NCBI RefSeq assembly: GCF_024298885.1 | Contig: NZ_CP101166.1 | Span: forward strand, 1-64,000 | Direction of reading: 5' to 3' | DNA: 64,000 nucleotides | Source of the DNA: Haloglomus halophilum | GTDB taxonomy: Archaea; Halobacteriota; Halobacteria; Halobacteriales; Haloarculaceae | Shown here: positions 17,184-25,231 of the stretch, piece after piece | Position numbering within the stretch: the first letter of the stretch is position 1 | Layout: each line of letters opens with the position of its first letter | Position numbers and translations under genes: made by a program | The notes under the pieces: generated by a model | Database searches by the model: none | What the model was told of the DNA's origin: nothing | What the model saw: only the letters and a program-made list of their open reading frames with translations

Positions 17184-17651
17184 ATGTTCGAACCGTTCTC
17201 GAGCGGCTACTACCTGGGTCGGCTGTACGTCCAGCCCCACGACGGCGACCGCCCAGCGATGCACCGCGAGCAGCACGAACACGTCTCCGAGCAGCTGTAC
17301 GGCGACGAGTCGGAGAGGAACGAGGACGTGGACTCGGCGGACGGCACCACGACACCCACCGACTCGGCCGAGCCGACCTACACGCTCGGTATCCCGGCCG
17401 AGGAGCGGCCGGTCGAGGGCAGCGGCGAGACCGACGACGACCGGCCGCTGGTGATGAAGATCGGCAGCACCCACGTTCCCGTCCACGGTGCCCCGGGTGT
17501 TCCGGAGCAGACGGTCGCGCTGCCGGCGGACTGGCTGGCCGCGACCCGGGTCGAGAACCCGCCGACGCTGACCGAGGTGCTGCTGGCGAAGCGCGAGCGG
17601 GTGGACCAGTTGCTGAAGGTGGCCGAGGACACATCGTCGGGCCGGACCTGA
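17184..17651 (+). CDS. Conserved haloarchaeal protein (DUF5802-like)
   Basis: A 155-aa acidic protein opening MFEPFSSGYYLGRLYVQP, which I recall as the signature start of the haloarchaeal DUF5802 family. The centre (about residues 40-95) is a low-complexity Asp/Glu/Thr linker. The C-terminal third (VMKIGSTHVPVHGAPGVPEQ...) is ordered. A TATA-like CTTATG at 17150-17155 lies upstream of ATG 17184. No molecular function is known to me. Confidence 0.65.
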   Translation: MFEPFSSGYYLGRLYVQPHDGDRPAMHREQHEHVSEQLYGDESERNEDVDSADGTTTPTDSAEPTYTLGIPAEERPVEGSGETDDDRPLVMKIGSTHVPVHGAPGVPEQTVALPADWLAATRVENPPTLTEVLLAKRERVDQLLKVAEDTSSGRT

Positions 17652-17728
17652 GTGGCGTGGCGTTCCGCCGGTGCCCCAGCATCCCCTGACGGCGCGGGAT
17701 TTACGTCACGGGCGCCGTTCCTCCCGTC

Positions 17729-18625
17729 ATGCTCGACAATCTCCTCGGGAAGACGGAACTGAAAGAACGGATCGCGAAACTGGAGGACGAGAAGGAGCGA
17801 CTGGAGAACCAGCTCGAGGCCGAGCAGGAGCGTCGGGCGGACGCCTCGACGGCCAAGCAGGCCGCCGAGGAGCGGGTCAACCGGCTGGAGGACCGCATCG
17901 CGGACCTGGAGGGACAGCTCGAACAGGCCGAGAGCGACGACGACCTCACGTTCCGCTACCGTGAGGACGTGGCCGGCGACCGCCGGGACGCCGTCCTCGA
18001 CCGCCTGCGCTCGTTCGAGACCGACCCGGAGGGGGTCCTGACGGCGTATCTCGACGACTCGGACGACCTGCCCGAGCCCGTCGAGGAGACGCTCGGCGAC
18101 CGGACGCCCCTCGTTCGTCGAGCGGCACCGTGTCTCCTCGTCGCGGACGACGCCGGCCTCCTGGCGACCGCGCTCGACCCGCCCGTCCCGCCGGGAGCGT
18201 TCTGCGAGTGGGACGATACGGTCGCCGTCGAACCCGCGTGGTTCGTGCCACAGGGACGCTACGCGCTCGCGCTCGTCCGGGCGGACCTGTTCGCGGTCGG
18301 CGTCTACGAGGGGACCGAGCGCGTGGACTTCTCCGGCTTCGAGAGCGATGTGAAGTCGAAGCACTCGAAGGGGGGCTACTCGCAGGCCCGCTTCGACCGG
18401 CTCCGCGACGAGCAGGTGCAGGACCACCTCGACGACTGCGCGATGGTCATCCGGACGCTCCGGAGCGACGTGGACCGGCTGTTCCTCGTCGGGGACGCGA
18501 AGGCCATCGAGGAGCTGGACGAGGCGGCCGACGCCACCGCCGCCGTCGACGCGACCGGCACGCCCGAGGACGCGCTCGGCGACGCCTACCACGACTTCTG
18601 GACGACCCGGGTCTACGGGCTCTGA
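17729..18625 (+). CDS. Vms1/Ankzf1-family peptidyl-tRNA hydrolase (VLRF1 domain)
   Basis: A 298-aa protein with an N-terminal coiled coil (about 1-70, LGKTELKERIAKLEDEKERL...) and a C-terminal eRF1-like VLRF1 domain. The domain carries the conserved loop KHSKGGYSQARFDR (about residues 211-224), where the Gln is the likely counterpart of the catalytic Gln of Vms1/eRF1. Vms1 relatives release nascent chains from stalled ribosomes by cleaving peptidyl-tRNA. A TATA-like GATTTACG at 17698-17705 fits a leaderless ATG 17729. The 3' end overlaps the end of the convergent SecD-like gene by 13 bases. Confidence 0.85.
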   Translation: MLDNLLGKTELKERIAKLEDEKERLENQLEAEQERRADASTAKQAAEERVNRLEDRIADLEGQLEQAESDDDLTFRYREDVAGDRRDAVLDRLRSFETDPEGVLTAYLDDSDDLPEPVEETLGDRTPLVRRAAPCLLVADDAGLLATALDPPVPPGAFCEWDDTVAVEPAWFVPQGRYALALVRADLFAVGVYEGTERVDFSGFESDVKSKHSKGGYSQARFDRLRDEQVQDHLDDCAMVIRTLRSDVDRLFLVGDAKAIEELDEAADATAAVDATGTPEDALGDAYHDFWTTRVYGL

Positions 18626-19896
18626 CGGCGCCGCACGAGCCCCGCGGCCAGGGCGAGGAGCGCGGCCAGCGCGACGGACACGCCGAAGCCGGGCGCGCCG
18701 GCATCCGTGGGCTCGTCGGTCGGCCCGTCGTCGCCAGCTGCCGGCGTCCCGCCGGAATCAGGCGTCGGCGTCCCGCCGTCACCGTCACCGGCTGTCGGCG
18801 TGGCGTCCACGTCCGGGGTCGGCGTCGGCGTCGGTGACGCCGTGTCGGCTCCTGGCGTCGTGAACGGAACCGGGTCGGTCTCCGTCGTGGTGTTCACGAC
18901 CCGGACGGGTGCGGGGAGCGGGCCGGTGCGGAGCGTCGTGGCGAGGCTGCGTGCCGTCGACTCGTTGGCGGCCGTGACCACGAACCGCGGGTCCTCGACG
19001 AACTCGCCGTTACGCATGACATCCGCGAGCCCCGGCGAGAGCGACGCGGCGTAGACCACCTCGCCGTCGATGACGGTGAAGATGCAGTAGCCCGGTTCGT
19101 CCGGTGACTCGTCGTAGCGACAGCTCGACGTGTTGGCCTCGTCGGTGAACCCGTTGTCCACGAGGGTCCGGCTGAAGTTCCGGGCCGCGGCGTCGGTCAG
19201 CGTCACCGGGACGTAGGGGGCGCCGCCGGAGCGGACCTGGATGGCCCCGACGTTGGCGATGCCGCTCGCGTCCACCAGTTCGGCCCGCCGGTGGCCGTCG
19301 GTTCCGGGGAAGCCGGCGACGATACCCACGTCGCCGCGGACGGTCACGGCGGCACGAACCGTCGAGACGGCGGTCGTCCGGATGCGGAGTCGGGAGTCAC
19401 CGGCGGCCGCCACCGAGGTGTTCCCGTCGAGGCCCGCGGCGACGATCCGCTCGCGGAGCGCCGCCGCGACGGCGTCACGGGTCGCGTTCGAGACGCCGCG
19501 GCGAACCGCCACGTCCTCGGTGTCGATGTCGGCCTCGCGCAGCGCCGTGAGAACGGCCTCGTCGGAGCGGTTCGCCAGCACCTCGACCGTATCGTTTCTC
19601 CGGTCGACCCTGACACGGGCCACGTTGAGATCGAGTTCGTTCGCGATGATGCCGGTGACGTTCACCATCGGCTCGGCAGCGGCGCCGACCGCCGTCCGCC
19701 CGACGACGGTCACGTTCAGGACCGTCACGTTGGCCTGGGTGGTCCGGACCGACTGGGCCGGGGGCGTACGGTCGGATGCTTCGTCGGCGGTTGGCGCTAC
19801 GGCGGGAGCGGTGCCGGCCGCAGCGACCGGGACGAGCACGAGCAATGCCGCCAGCAGAACGGCTCGAAGGGGAGGGCTCCGTGGCATCAGCATCAT
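18613..19896 (-). CDS. Secreted SecD-P1-like domain protein with PGF-CTERM-type anchor
   Basis: A 427-aa predicted surface protein. A signal peptide begins MMLMPRSPPLRAVLLAALLVLV. The central region resembles the first large extracytoplasmic domain of haloarchaeal SecD: matching landmarks are VGIVAGFPGTDG, PYVPVTLTDAAARNFS, YCIFTVIDGEVVYAASLS and LRTGPLPAPV. The transmembrane RND core of SecD is absent. Instead a Thr/Pro-rich linker leads to PGFGVSVALAALLALAAGL and RRR, an archaeosortase-type PGF-CTERM tail. ATG 19896 is the first of three nearby starts. A role in secretion or lipid attachment is unproven. It is divergent from dgcN. Confidence 0.75.
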   Translation of the reverse strand: MMLMPRSPPLRAVLLAALLVLVPVAAAGTAPAVAPTADEASDRTPPAQSVRTTQANVTVLNVTVVGRTAVGAAAEPMVNVTGIIANELDLNVARVRVDRRNDTVEVLANRSDEAVLTALREADIDTEDVAVRRGVSNATRDAVAAALRERIVAAGLDGNTSVAAAGDSRLRIRTTAVSTVRAAVTVRGDVGIVAGFPGTDGHRRAELVDASGIANVGAIQVRSGGAPYVPVTLTDAAARNFSRTLVDNGFTDEANTSSCRYDESPDEPGYCIFTVIDGEVVYAASLSPGLADVMRNGEFVEDPRFVVTAANESTARSLATTLRTGPLPAPVRVVNTTTETDPVPFTTPGADTASPTPTPTPDVDATPTAGDGDGGTPTPDSGGTPAAGDDGPTDEPTDAGAPGFGVSVALAALLALAAGLVRRRQSP

Positions 19897-19968
19897 CCGG
19901 GTCACGAAGCCGACACGGCATGAATCATGCCCCGCGCTCTTATGCTGCACCGGATTCGAATCGAGTGT

Positions 19969-21072
19969 ATGACCGACACGCGCGAGACGACGGCGCTCGG
20001 GTTCGACCCCGAACGCGTCGCCCTCCTGGCCCACGAGGGGTTCCCGGACCGGGCGAAGACCGCACTCGGGGTGCTCCGGTACGCCGACTACGAGGTGGTG
20101 GCCGTCCTCGACCGGGAGATCGCCGGCGAGGGGCACGGCTGGCAGACCGACTACACCGTCTCCGACTTCGTGGACGACGACCGCGTGCAGGACGCCCCCA
20201 TCGTCGGCCGGGCGGACGAGGCCCCCGGGTTCGACACACTCGTCATCGGCGTCGCGCCCATCGGCGGCGGGTTCGACCGCTCCTGGCGCGAGGACGTCGA
20301 GCGGGCGCTGAAGGCCGGCGCGGACGTGGTCGCGGGACTCCACTACCGGCTGAACGACGATGCGGAGTTCGTCGAACTTGCGGAGGACCACGGCGCGCGC
20401 CTGTTCGACATCCGCGAGCCGCCGGCCGACCTGAGCGTCAGCGAGGGTCGCGCCCGCGACATTGACGCGACGGTCGTCGGGACCGTCGGGACCGACTGCT
20501 CGACGGGGAAGATGACCACCACCTGTGAACTCGTGAACGCGGCTCGCGAGCGCGGCATCGACGCGGCGATGGTGCCGACGGGACAGACGGGCATCCTCGT
20601 CGCCGGGTGGGGAATCGCGGTCGACCGGGCCATCGGCGACTTCGCCGCCGGCGCCACGGAACGGATGGTTCTCGCGGCTGCAGAGGACCACGACCTCCTC
20701 GTGGTCGAGGGGCAGGGCTCGCTCGTCCACCCCGCGTACTCGGGAGTCACGACGAGCATCCTGCACGGTTCGATGCCCGACGCGCTCGTCATGTGCCACG
20801 TCGCGGGCCGCGATGCGGTCCACGGCTACGAGTCGTTCCCCATCCCGCCAGTCCGCGAGGTGGCCGACCTGTACGAGTCCCTCGGCGGGGCAATCGCCCC
20901 CACAGAGGTAGTCGCGGGCACGCTCGCCACGCACGACCTCGACGCCGGAGCCGACGAGCAGGCCGTCACCGAGTACGGCGACGACCTGGGTGTTCCCGCC
21001 GCCGACCCCGTGCGCGACGGCGCGGAGGCCATCCTCGATGCCATCGTCGCGTCGACCGACCTCGACGCATGA
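19969..21072 (+). CDS. dgcN: DUF1611-family protein, probable D-glutamate N-acyltransferase DgcN
   Basis: A 367-aa protein of the DUF1611 family with an N-terminal Rossmann-like domain and a C-terminal P-loop-type motif GTDCSTGKMTT (Lys181). In marine bacteria and halophilic archaea, DgcN acylates D-glutamate and its partner DgcA racemises the product, allowing use of D-glutamate as a nutrient; I rely on memory for this. The next gene is a DgcA-type enolase-superfamily enzyme that overlaps it by ATGA, which supports the call. A TATA-like CTTATG at 19939-19944 fits a leaderless ATG 19969. Confidence 0.82.
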   Translation: MTDTRETTALGFDPERVALLAHEGFPDRAKTALGVLRYADYEVVAVLDREIAGEGHGWQTDYTVSDFVDDDRVQDAPIVGRADEAPGFDTLVIGVAPIGGGFDRSWREDVERALKAGADVVAGLHYRLNDDAEFVELAEDHGARLFDIREPPADLSVSEGRARDIDATVVGTVGTDCSTGKMTTTCELVNAARERGIDAAMVPTGQTGILVAGWGIAVDRAIGDFAAGATERMVLAAAEDHDLLVVEGQGSLVHPAYSGVTTSILHGSMPDALVMCHVAGRDAVHGYESFPIPPVREVADLYESLGGAIAPTEVVAGTLATHDLDAGADEQAVTEYGDDLGVPAADPVRDGAEAILDAIVASTDLDA

Positions 21073-22148
21073 CGACCGACGACGAACGGGCCGACATCGC
21101 GCCCGTCGCCGACTGGTCGGTCGAGACCGTCGTGATGGAGCTGGACGCGCCGTTCGGCATCTCGCGCGGGACGACGACCACCGCCGAGTCCGTCGTCGTC
21201 CGGCTCGCCGACGAGGATGGGACCGAAGGTGTCGGCGCCGGCTGCCCGGACGCCTACTACGGGGAGACGGTCGGGACGGCCGAGTCCATCCTCCCCGACC
21301 TGCTCGCAACCGTCGACGGGGAGGTGCCGAGCGGTCACCAGCGCCGGCACGCCGCATTCGAGCGCGTCGTCCGCGACAATCCGGCGGCGAAGGCAGCCGT
21401 CGACATCGCGTGCTACGACCTGTACGCGCGGCAGATCGGCGAGCCCCTCCACGCCCTCCTCGGCACGGACCCCGAGCGCGCGCCTCGCTCGTGTTTCAGC
21501 GTCGGCCTCGCCGAGCCCGACGAGATGCGCGACCGCGCGGCAACCGCCGTCGAGGCGGGCTTCGAGCACCTGAAGGTGAAACTGGGGACCGAGCGCGACC
21601 GCGAGCGGGTGGCGGCCGTCCGCGAGGGCGCGCCCGACGCGGGCCTCCGCGTGGACGCGAACGAGGCCTGGACGCCCGCCGAGGCCGTCCGGAAGAGCCA
21701 CTGGCTGGCCGACCACGACGTGGCGTTCGTCGAGCAACCTGTCCCGGCAAGCGACCGCGAGGGCCTGCGATTCGTCTACGAGCACTCCTCACTGCCGGTG
21801 GCGGCCGACGAGTCCTGCGTCACGGCCAGCGACGTGCCTGACGTGGCCGACCGCGCGGACGTGGTGGTGGTCAAACTCGACAAGGCCGGCGGCGTGTGGC
21901 CCGCACTGCAGCAGGTCCACGCCGCACGAGCCCACGACCTGCAGGTGATGGTCGGCTGTATGGTCGAGACGAACGTGTCGCTTGCCGCTGGCGCGGCGCT
22001 CGCGCCGCTGTGTGACTACGCCGACCTCGACGGCTCACTGCTGCTCGCGGACGGGGCGGACCCGTTCGCGTTCGACGGCATCCGGGCGGACGGAACCATC
22101 GACCTCTCGGTCGTCGACCAGGGAACTGGCGTCGTTCCCCGGGACTGA
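21069..22148 (+). CDS. dgcA: Enolase-superfamily racemase, probable N-acyl-D-glutamate racemase DgcA
   Basis: A 359-aa muconate-lactonising subgroup enzyme. Catalytic and metal residues are all visible: KxK at 169/171 (HLKVKLG), Asp196 (VDANEAW), Glu222 (FVEQP), Asp247 (AADESC) and Lys269 (VVKLDK). The two-lysine arrangement is that of epimerases and racemases, including L-Ala-D/L-Glu epimerases. Its start overlaps the dgcN stop (ATGA), so the pair is co-translated. Linkage to dgcN favours N-acyl-D-glutamate over dipeptides as substrate; the alternative is a dipeptide epimerase. Confidence 0.83.
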   Translation: MTTDDERADIAPVADWSVETVVMELDAPFGISRGTTTTAESVVVRLADEDGTEGVGAGCPDAYYGETVGTAESILPDLLATVDGEVPSGHQRRHAAFERVVRDNPAAKAAVDIACYDLYARQIGEPLHALLGTDPERAPRSCFSVGLAEPDEMRDRAATAVEAGFEHLKVKLGTERDRERVAAVREGAPDAGLRVDANEAWTPAEAVRKSHWLADHDVAFVEQPVPASDREGLRFVYEHSSLPVAADESCVTASDVPDVADRADVVVVKLDKAGGVWPALQQVHAARAHDLQVMVGCMVETNVSLAAGAALAPLCDYADLDGSLLLADGADPFAFDGIRADGTIDLSVVDQGTGVVPRD

Positions 22149-22206
22149 ACCAGTATTCAGTCCGTTTGACGTAGATTTATGCCACAGTAGAGCCGGAATC
22201 GAACCC

Positions 22207-22752
22207 GTGAATCGTCGTCTTACCCGAGGGGTGCTGGTCGCCCTCGCGAGCACGCTGTTCGCGGCGCCCGCGGCCGCGCAGTCCTCGACCCGGACCGGAG
22301 TAGAACCGCCCGTGCAGGCGGGCATCGCGTTCGTCTCGACACTCATCATCGGTACCATGCTGCTCTCCAACCTGGAGGGCTACACCGCGCGGGTGGCGGA
22401 GACCATCCGCAACCGTCCGCTCGAGTCGCTCGGGATCGGCATCTTCGCACTGTTCGGCTTCATCGTCCTGGTGTTCCTGTGTGCCCTCCTGGGTGTCATC
22501 GGGCTCTTGCTCCTGGTGGTCGTCATCTTCGGGTTCGCCTTCCTGTCCATCGCCGCAAACGCCATCGCCTACATGACGGTGTTCGCCCCGTACGTCGGGC
22601 GCCTGCCGTCCCTCGTGCTCGCGGCGCTCGTGGCGGCCGCCTTCGGCTACCTTCCCGCCGTCGGTGGCACCACCGCGCTGGTCGGCCGCATCGTCTCGTT
22701 CCTCCTGGGCGCGGTCGGGCTGGGAGCGATGACCATCGTCTACCGGAGCTAG
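22207..22752 (+). CDS. Membrane protein of unknown function
   Basis: A 181-aa hydrophobic protein with GTG start. It begins with a signal-like segment (LVALASTLFAAPAAAQSS) and has about four further membrane spans (AFVSTLIIGTMLL, GIFALFGFIVLVFLCALLGVIGLLLLVVVIFGF, SLVLAALVAAAFGYL, SFLLGAVGLGAMTIV). A TATA-like GATTTATG at 22174-22181 fits a leaderless transcript. The layout recalls the C-terminal part of haloarchaeal bactofilin-associated membrane proteins, but I cannot assign a family. Confidence 0.6.
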   Translation: MNRRLTRGVLVALASTLFAAPAAAQSSTRTGVEPPVQAGIAFVSTLIIGTMLLSNLEGYTARVAETIRNRPLESLGIGIFALFGFIVLVFLCALLGVIGLLLLVVVIFGFAFLSIAANAIAYMTVFAPYVGRLPSLVLAALVAAAFGYLPAVGGTTALVGRIVSFLLGAVGLGAMTIVYRS

Positions 22753-22862
22753 AAGCGACTTGGTACGATAGATACGACACTATCACGGGGATACGCTCCC
22801 TATATCCAATCCTCAAACAACAATGGGGAAGTTCGACAGATATACAGGGACAGATGCGCGCC

Positions 22863-23669
22863 TCACCCGGTCCGGAACGACAGGTCCAGACTGGGCGCCG
22901 AGTGCGTCAACGAGCCCATCGAGATGACATCGACACCTGTCGCGGCGTAGGCCGGCACGTCCGAGACACGGATGCCCCCCGACGCCTCCGATAGCACGTC
23001 GTCGGGCAACAACTCGACCGCCTCCTCGGTCGTTGCGGGGTCCATGTTGTCCAGCAGGACGATGTCGGCACCGGCTTCGGCGGCACGCGGCGCGTCCTCG
23101 GGCTCCTCGACCTCGACCTCGACCTTCGTCGCGAACGAGGCCTGTTCGCGGAAGTGCGTGATGGCGCCCTCCAGCCCCATCTCGGCGACGTGGTTGTCCT
23201 TCACCATCACCATGTGCGAGAGGTCCAGCCGGTGGGTGTCACCGCCGCCGGCGACGACGGCGCGTTTCTCGACGCCGCGGAGGCCGGGCGTCGTCTTCCG
23301 CGTGCCCGCGATGCGTACACCCTCGTTCACCTCGTGGGCCGCGTCGACCGCGCGCCGCGTCCGGGTTGCGATGCCGGAGGCGTGACCGCTGATGTTGACG
23401 GCGACCCGCTCGGCGCGCAGTGTCGCCTTCGCGGGCCCCTCGGTCCGAAGGACCACGTCGCCGGAGTGGACGTGCGCCCCCTCCTCCAGTCGCTCGGTCA
23501 CGTCGACCTCGAGGTAGTCGAAGACGGCTTCCGCGGCATCGAGGCCGGCGACGACGCCGGGCTCTTTGGCCACGAGTCGGCCCGTCGTCTCGCCGGGGAC
23601 GTGGTTGGTCACGTCGTGGTGGCCGAGGTCCTCGCGGAGCCACCGCGCGACCTGCTCGGGGTCGAGCAC
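22863..23669 (-). CDS. nadC: Nicotinate-nucleotide pyrophosphorylase (carboxylating)
   Basis: Converts quinolinate and PRPP to nicotinate mononucleotide, CO2 and PPi. The 268-aa protein shows the family motifs GHHDVTNHVPG near the N-terminus, RIAGTRKTTPGLR (about 135-147), KDNHV and the barrel end EASGGI. GTG 23669 is chosen because it gives the normal N-terminus LDPEQVARWLREDLGHHD. It starts 2 bases after the nadB stop, so it is the last gene of a nadA-nadB-nadC operon for de novo NAD synthesis. Confidence 0.95.
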   Translation of the reverse strand: MLDPEQVARWLREDLGHHDVTNHVPGETTGRLVAKEPGVVAGLDAAEAVFDYLEVDVTERLEEGAHVHSGDVVLRTEGPAKATLRAERVAVNISGHASGIATRTRRAVDAAHEVNEGVRIAGTRKTTPGLRGVEKRAVVAGGGDTHRLDLSHMVMVKDNHVAEMGLEGAITHFREQASFATKVEVEVEEPEDAPRAAEAGADIVLLDNMDPATTEEAVELLPDDVLSEASGGIRVSDVPAYAATGVDVISMGSLTHSAPSLDLSFRTG

Positions 23670-23671
23670 GG

Positions 23672-25219
23672 TCAGTCCCCGTCGGCCGCGTCGGCCTCGG
23701 CGGCAGCGGCCGGCGGTTCGAGGTAATGGCACCCCTTCGACTCGGGGTTCTCGCTGGCCGCCCGGGAGATGAGCAGCGCGACGACCGTCGCCGAGCGGAG
23801 TTCGTAGAGGCCCCGGCTCGTCCGGGTCCGGGTGTAGGCGTCGACCTCGCCCTTCAGCCGTCGGAGGACGCCCTGCGCGCGGCCGAGGTCGTCGCGGTTC
23901 CGCGAGAGCCCGACGTACTCGCCCATCACGCGGCGCAGGCGGACGAACTTGTCACGGGCGAAGTTGTCCGCGAGCGGCGGGTCGCTGTCCAGCAGGTCAG
24001 GTGCCTCGACGACCTCCGGCTCGTCGGCCTCGGCGGCCGTCTCGCCGGCGCGCAGGCCCCACACGAGCCCCTCCAGCAGCGAGGTGGAGGCGAGCCGGTT
24101 GGCGCCGTGGACGCCGGTGCGCGAGCACTCGCCGACGGCGAACAGGTGGTCCAGCGAGGCCCGGCCGCGGTCGTCCACGGCGATGCCGCCACAGAGGAAG
24201 TGCTCGGCCGGCGCGACCGGGATGCCGTCCGCCCAGTCGACGCCGTACTCCTCGCACTTGTGCGCGAGGTCGGGGAACTCGTCGGCGAAGTCGAGCGGCG
24301 AGACGTCGAGCGTGACCTCGCCGGTCTCGTCGATCTGCTCCTGGACGGCGCGCGCGACCACGTCGCGGGGCGCGAGTTCGGCGTCCTCGTGGTAGTCGGG
24401 CATGAACCGCTCGCCCTCGGCGTTGCGCAGGAGTGCGCCCTCGCCGCGGACGGCCTCGCTGAGGAGGAAGGTGTCGCCCGATTCGTCGCCAGCGTATGCC
24501 GTCGGATGGAACTGGACGTACTCCATGTCCTCGACGTCCGCGCCCGCGAGCGCGGCCATGGCGATGCCGTCGCCGGTCGCGCCCTCGGGGTTCGTGGTGC
24601 GCGGATAGAGCGACCCGATGCCGCCCGTCGCGAGGACGGTGGCGCCGGCGAAGCAGGGCGCGAACTCGCCGTCGCGCTCGAGGATGGCCCCGTGGACCAG
24701 CCCCTCGTGGGTGACGAGTTCGAGCGCCGCGGTGTCCTGTGCGATGGTGACGCGCTCGTGGTCCTGCAGGTGATCCAGCAGCGGCGGCAGGATGTGGCGC
24801 CCGGTGGAGGCGTTGACGTGGAGGATGCGCGGCTCGTCGTGGGCGGCCTCCTGGGCGTAGGCGAACCCCTGCTCGCCGGTGTCGGCGGCCTTTGCGGACT
24901 CGTCGGTGGTGTCGAACTCGATACCCAGCGTCTCCAGCAGCACGTCCTCGACGGCGTCGTTGGCGTTCTCGACGAGCGTCTCCACCGCGTCGGGGTCGGC
25001 CTCGCCATCGCTGGCCGTGATGATGTCCTCACGGAACACGTCGGGGTGCTCCCGGGAGACGGCAATGCCGCCCTGGGCCCACCAGGAGGAGGCGTCCTCC
25101 GGCTCGGTCGCCTTCGTCGCGAGCGTCACCTCGGCGCCGTCGCGGGCGGCGGCGAGCGCGGCGGCACAGCCGGCGATGCCGGAGCCGACAACGAGTACGT
25201 CGGTTGTCGTCTGTTGCAT
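23672..25219 (-). CDS. nadB: L-aspartate oxidase
   Basis: FAD enzyme that oxidises L-aspartate to iminoaspartate, the first step of quinolinate synthesis. The 515-aa protein has the dinucleotide-binding motif DVLVVGSGIAGCAAAL at the N-terminus, the SSWWAQGGIAV segment, HPTAY (VQFHPTAYAG), and the substrate-site region AEHFLCGGIAVDDRGRASL, with ANRLASTSLLEGLVWG near the C-terminal FAD contact. ATG 25219 lies 12 bases after the nadA stop. It is the middle gene of the nad operon. Confidence 0.95.
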   Translation of the reverse strand: MQQTTTDVLVVGSGIAGCAAALAAARDGAEVTLATKATEPEDASSWWAQGGIAVSREHPDVFREDIITASDGEADPDAVETLVENANDAVEDVLLETLGIEFDTTDESAKAADTGEQGFAYAQEAAHDEPRILHVNASTGRHILPPLLDHLQDHERVTIAQDTAALELVTHEGLVHGAILERDGEFAPCFAGATVLATGGIGSLYPRTTNPEGATGDGIAMAALAGADVEDMEYVQFHPTAYAGDESGDTFLLSEAVRGEGALLRNAEGERFMPDYHEDAELAPRDVVARAVQEQIDETGEVTLDVSPLDFADEFPDLAHKCEEYGVDWADGIPVAPAEHFLCGGIAVDDRGRASLDHLFAVGECSRTGVHGANRLASTSLLEGLVWGLRAGETAAEADEPEVVEAPDLLDSDPPLADNFARDKFVRLRRVMGEYVGLSRNRDDLGRAQGVLRRLKGEVDAYTRTRTSRGLYELRSATVVALLISRAASENPESKGCHYLEPPAAAAEADAADGD

Positions 25220-25231
25220 GGCTCCGGGCAC

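Noticed and set aside
18613..21357. The SecD-like gene read as a protein of more than 900 aa extending through the dgcN region
   Set aside because: The upstream part is antisense to dgcN and dgcA. The signal peptide at ATG 19896 gives a natural start.
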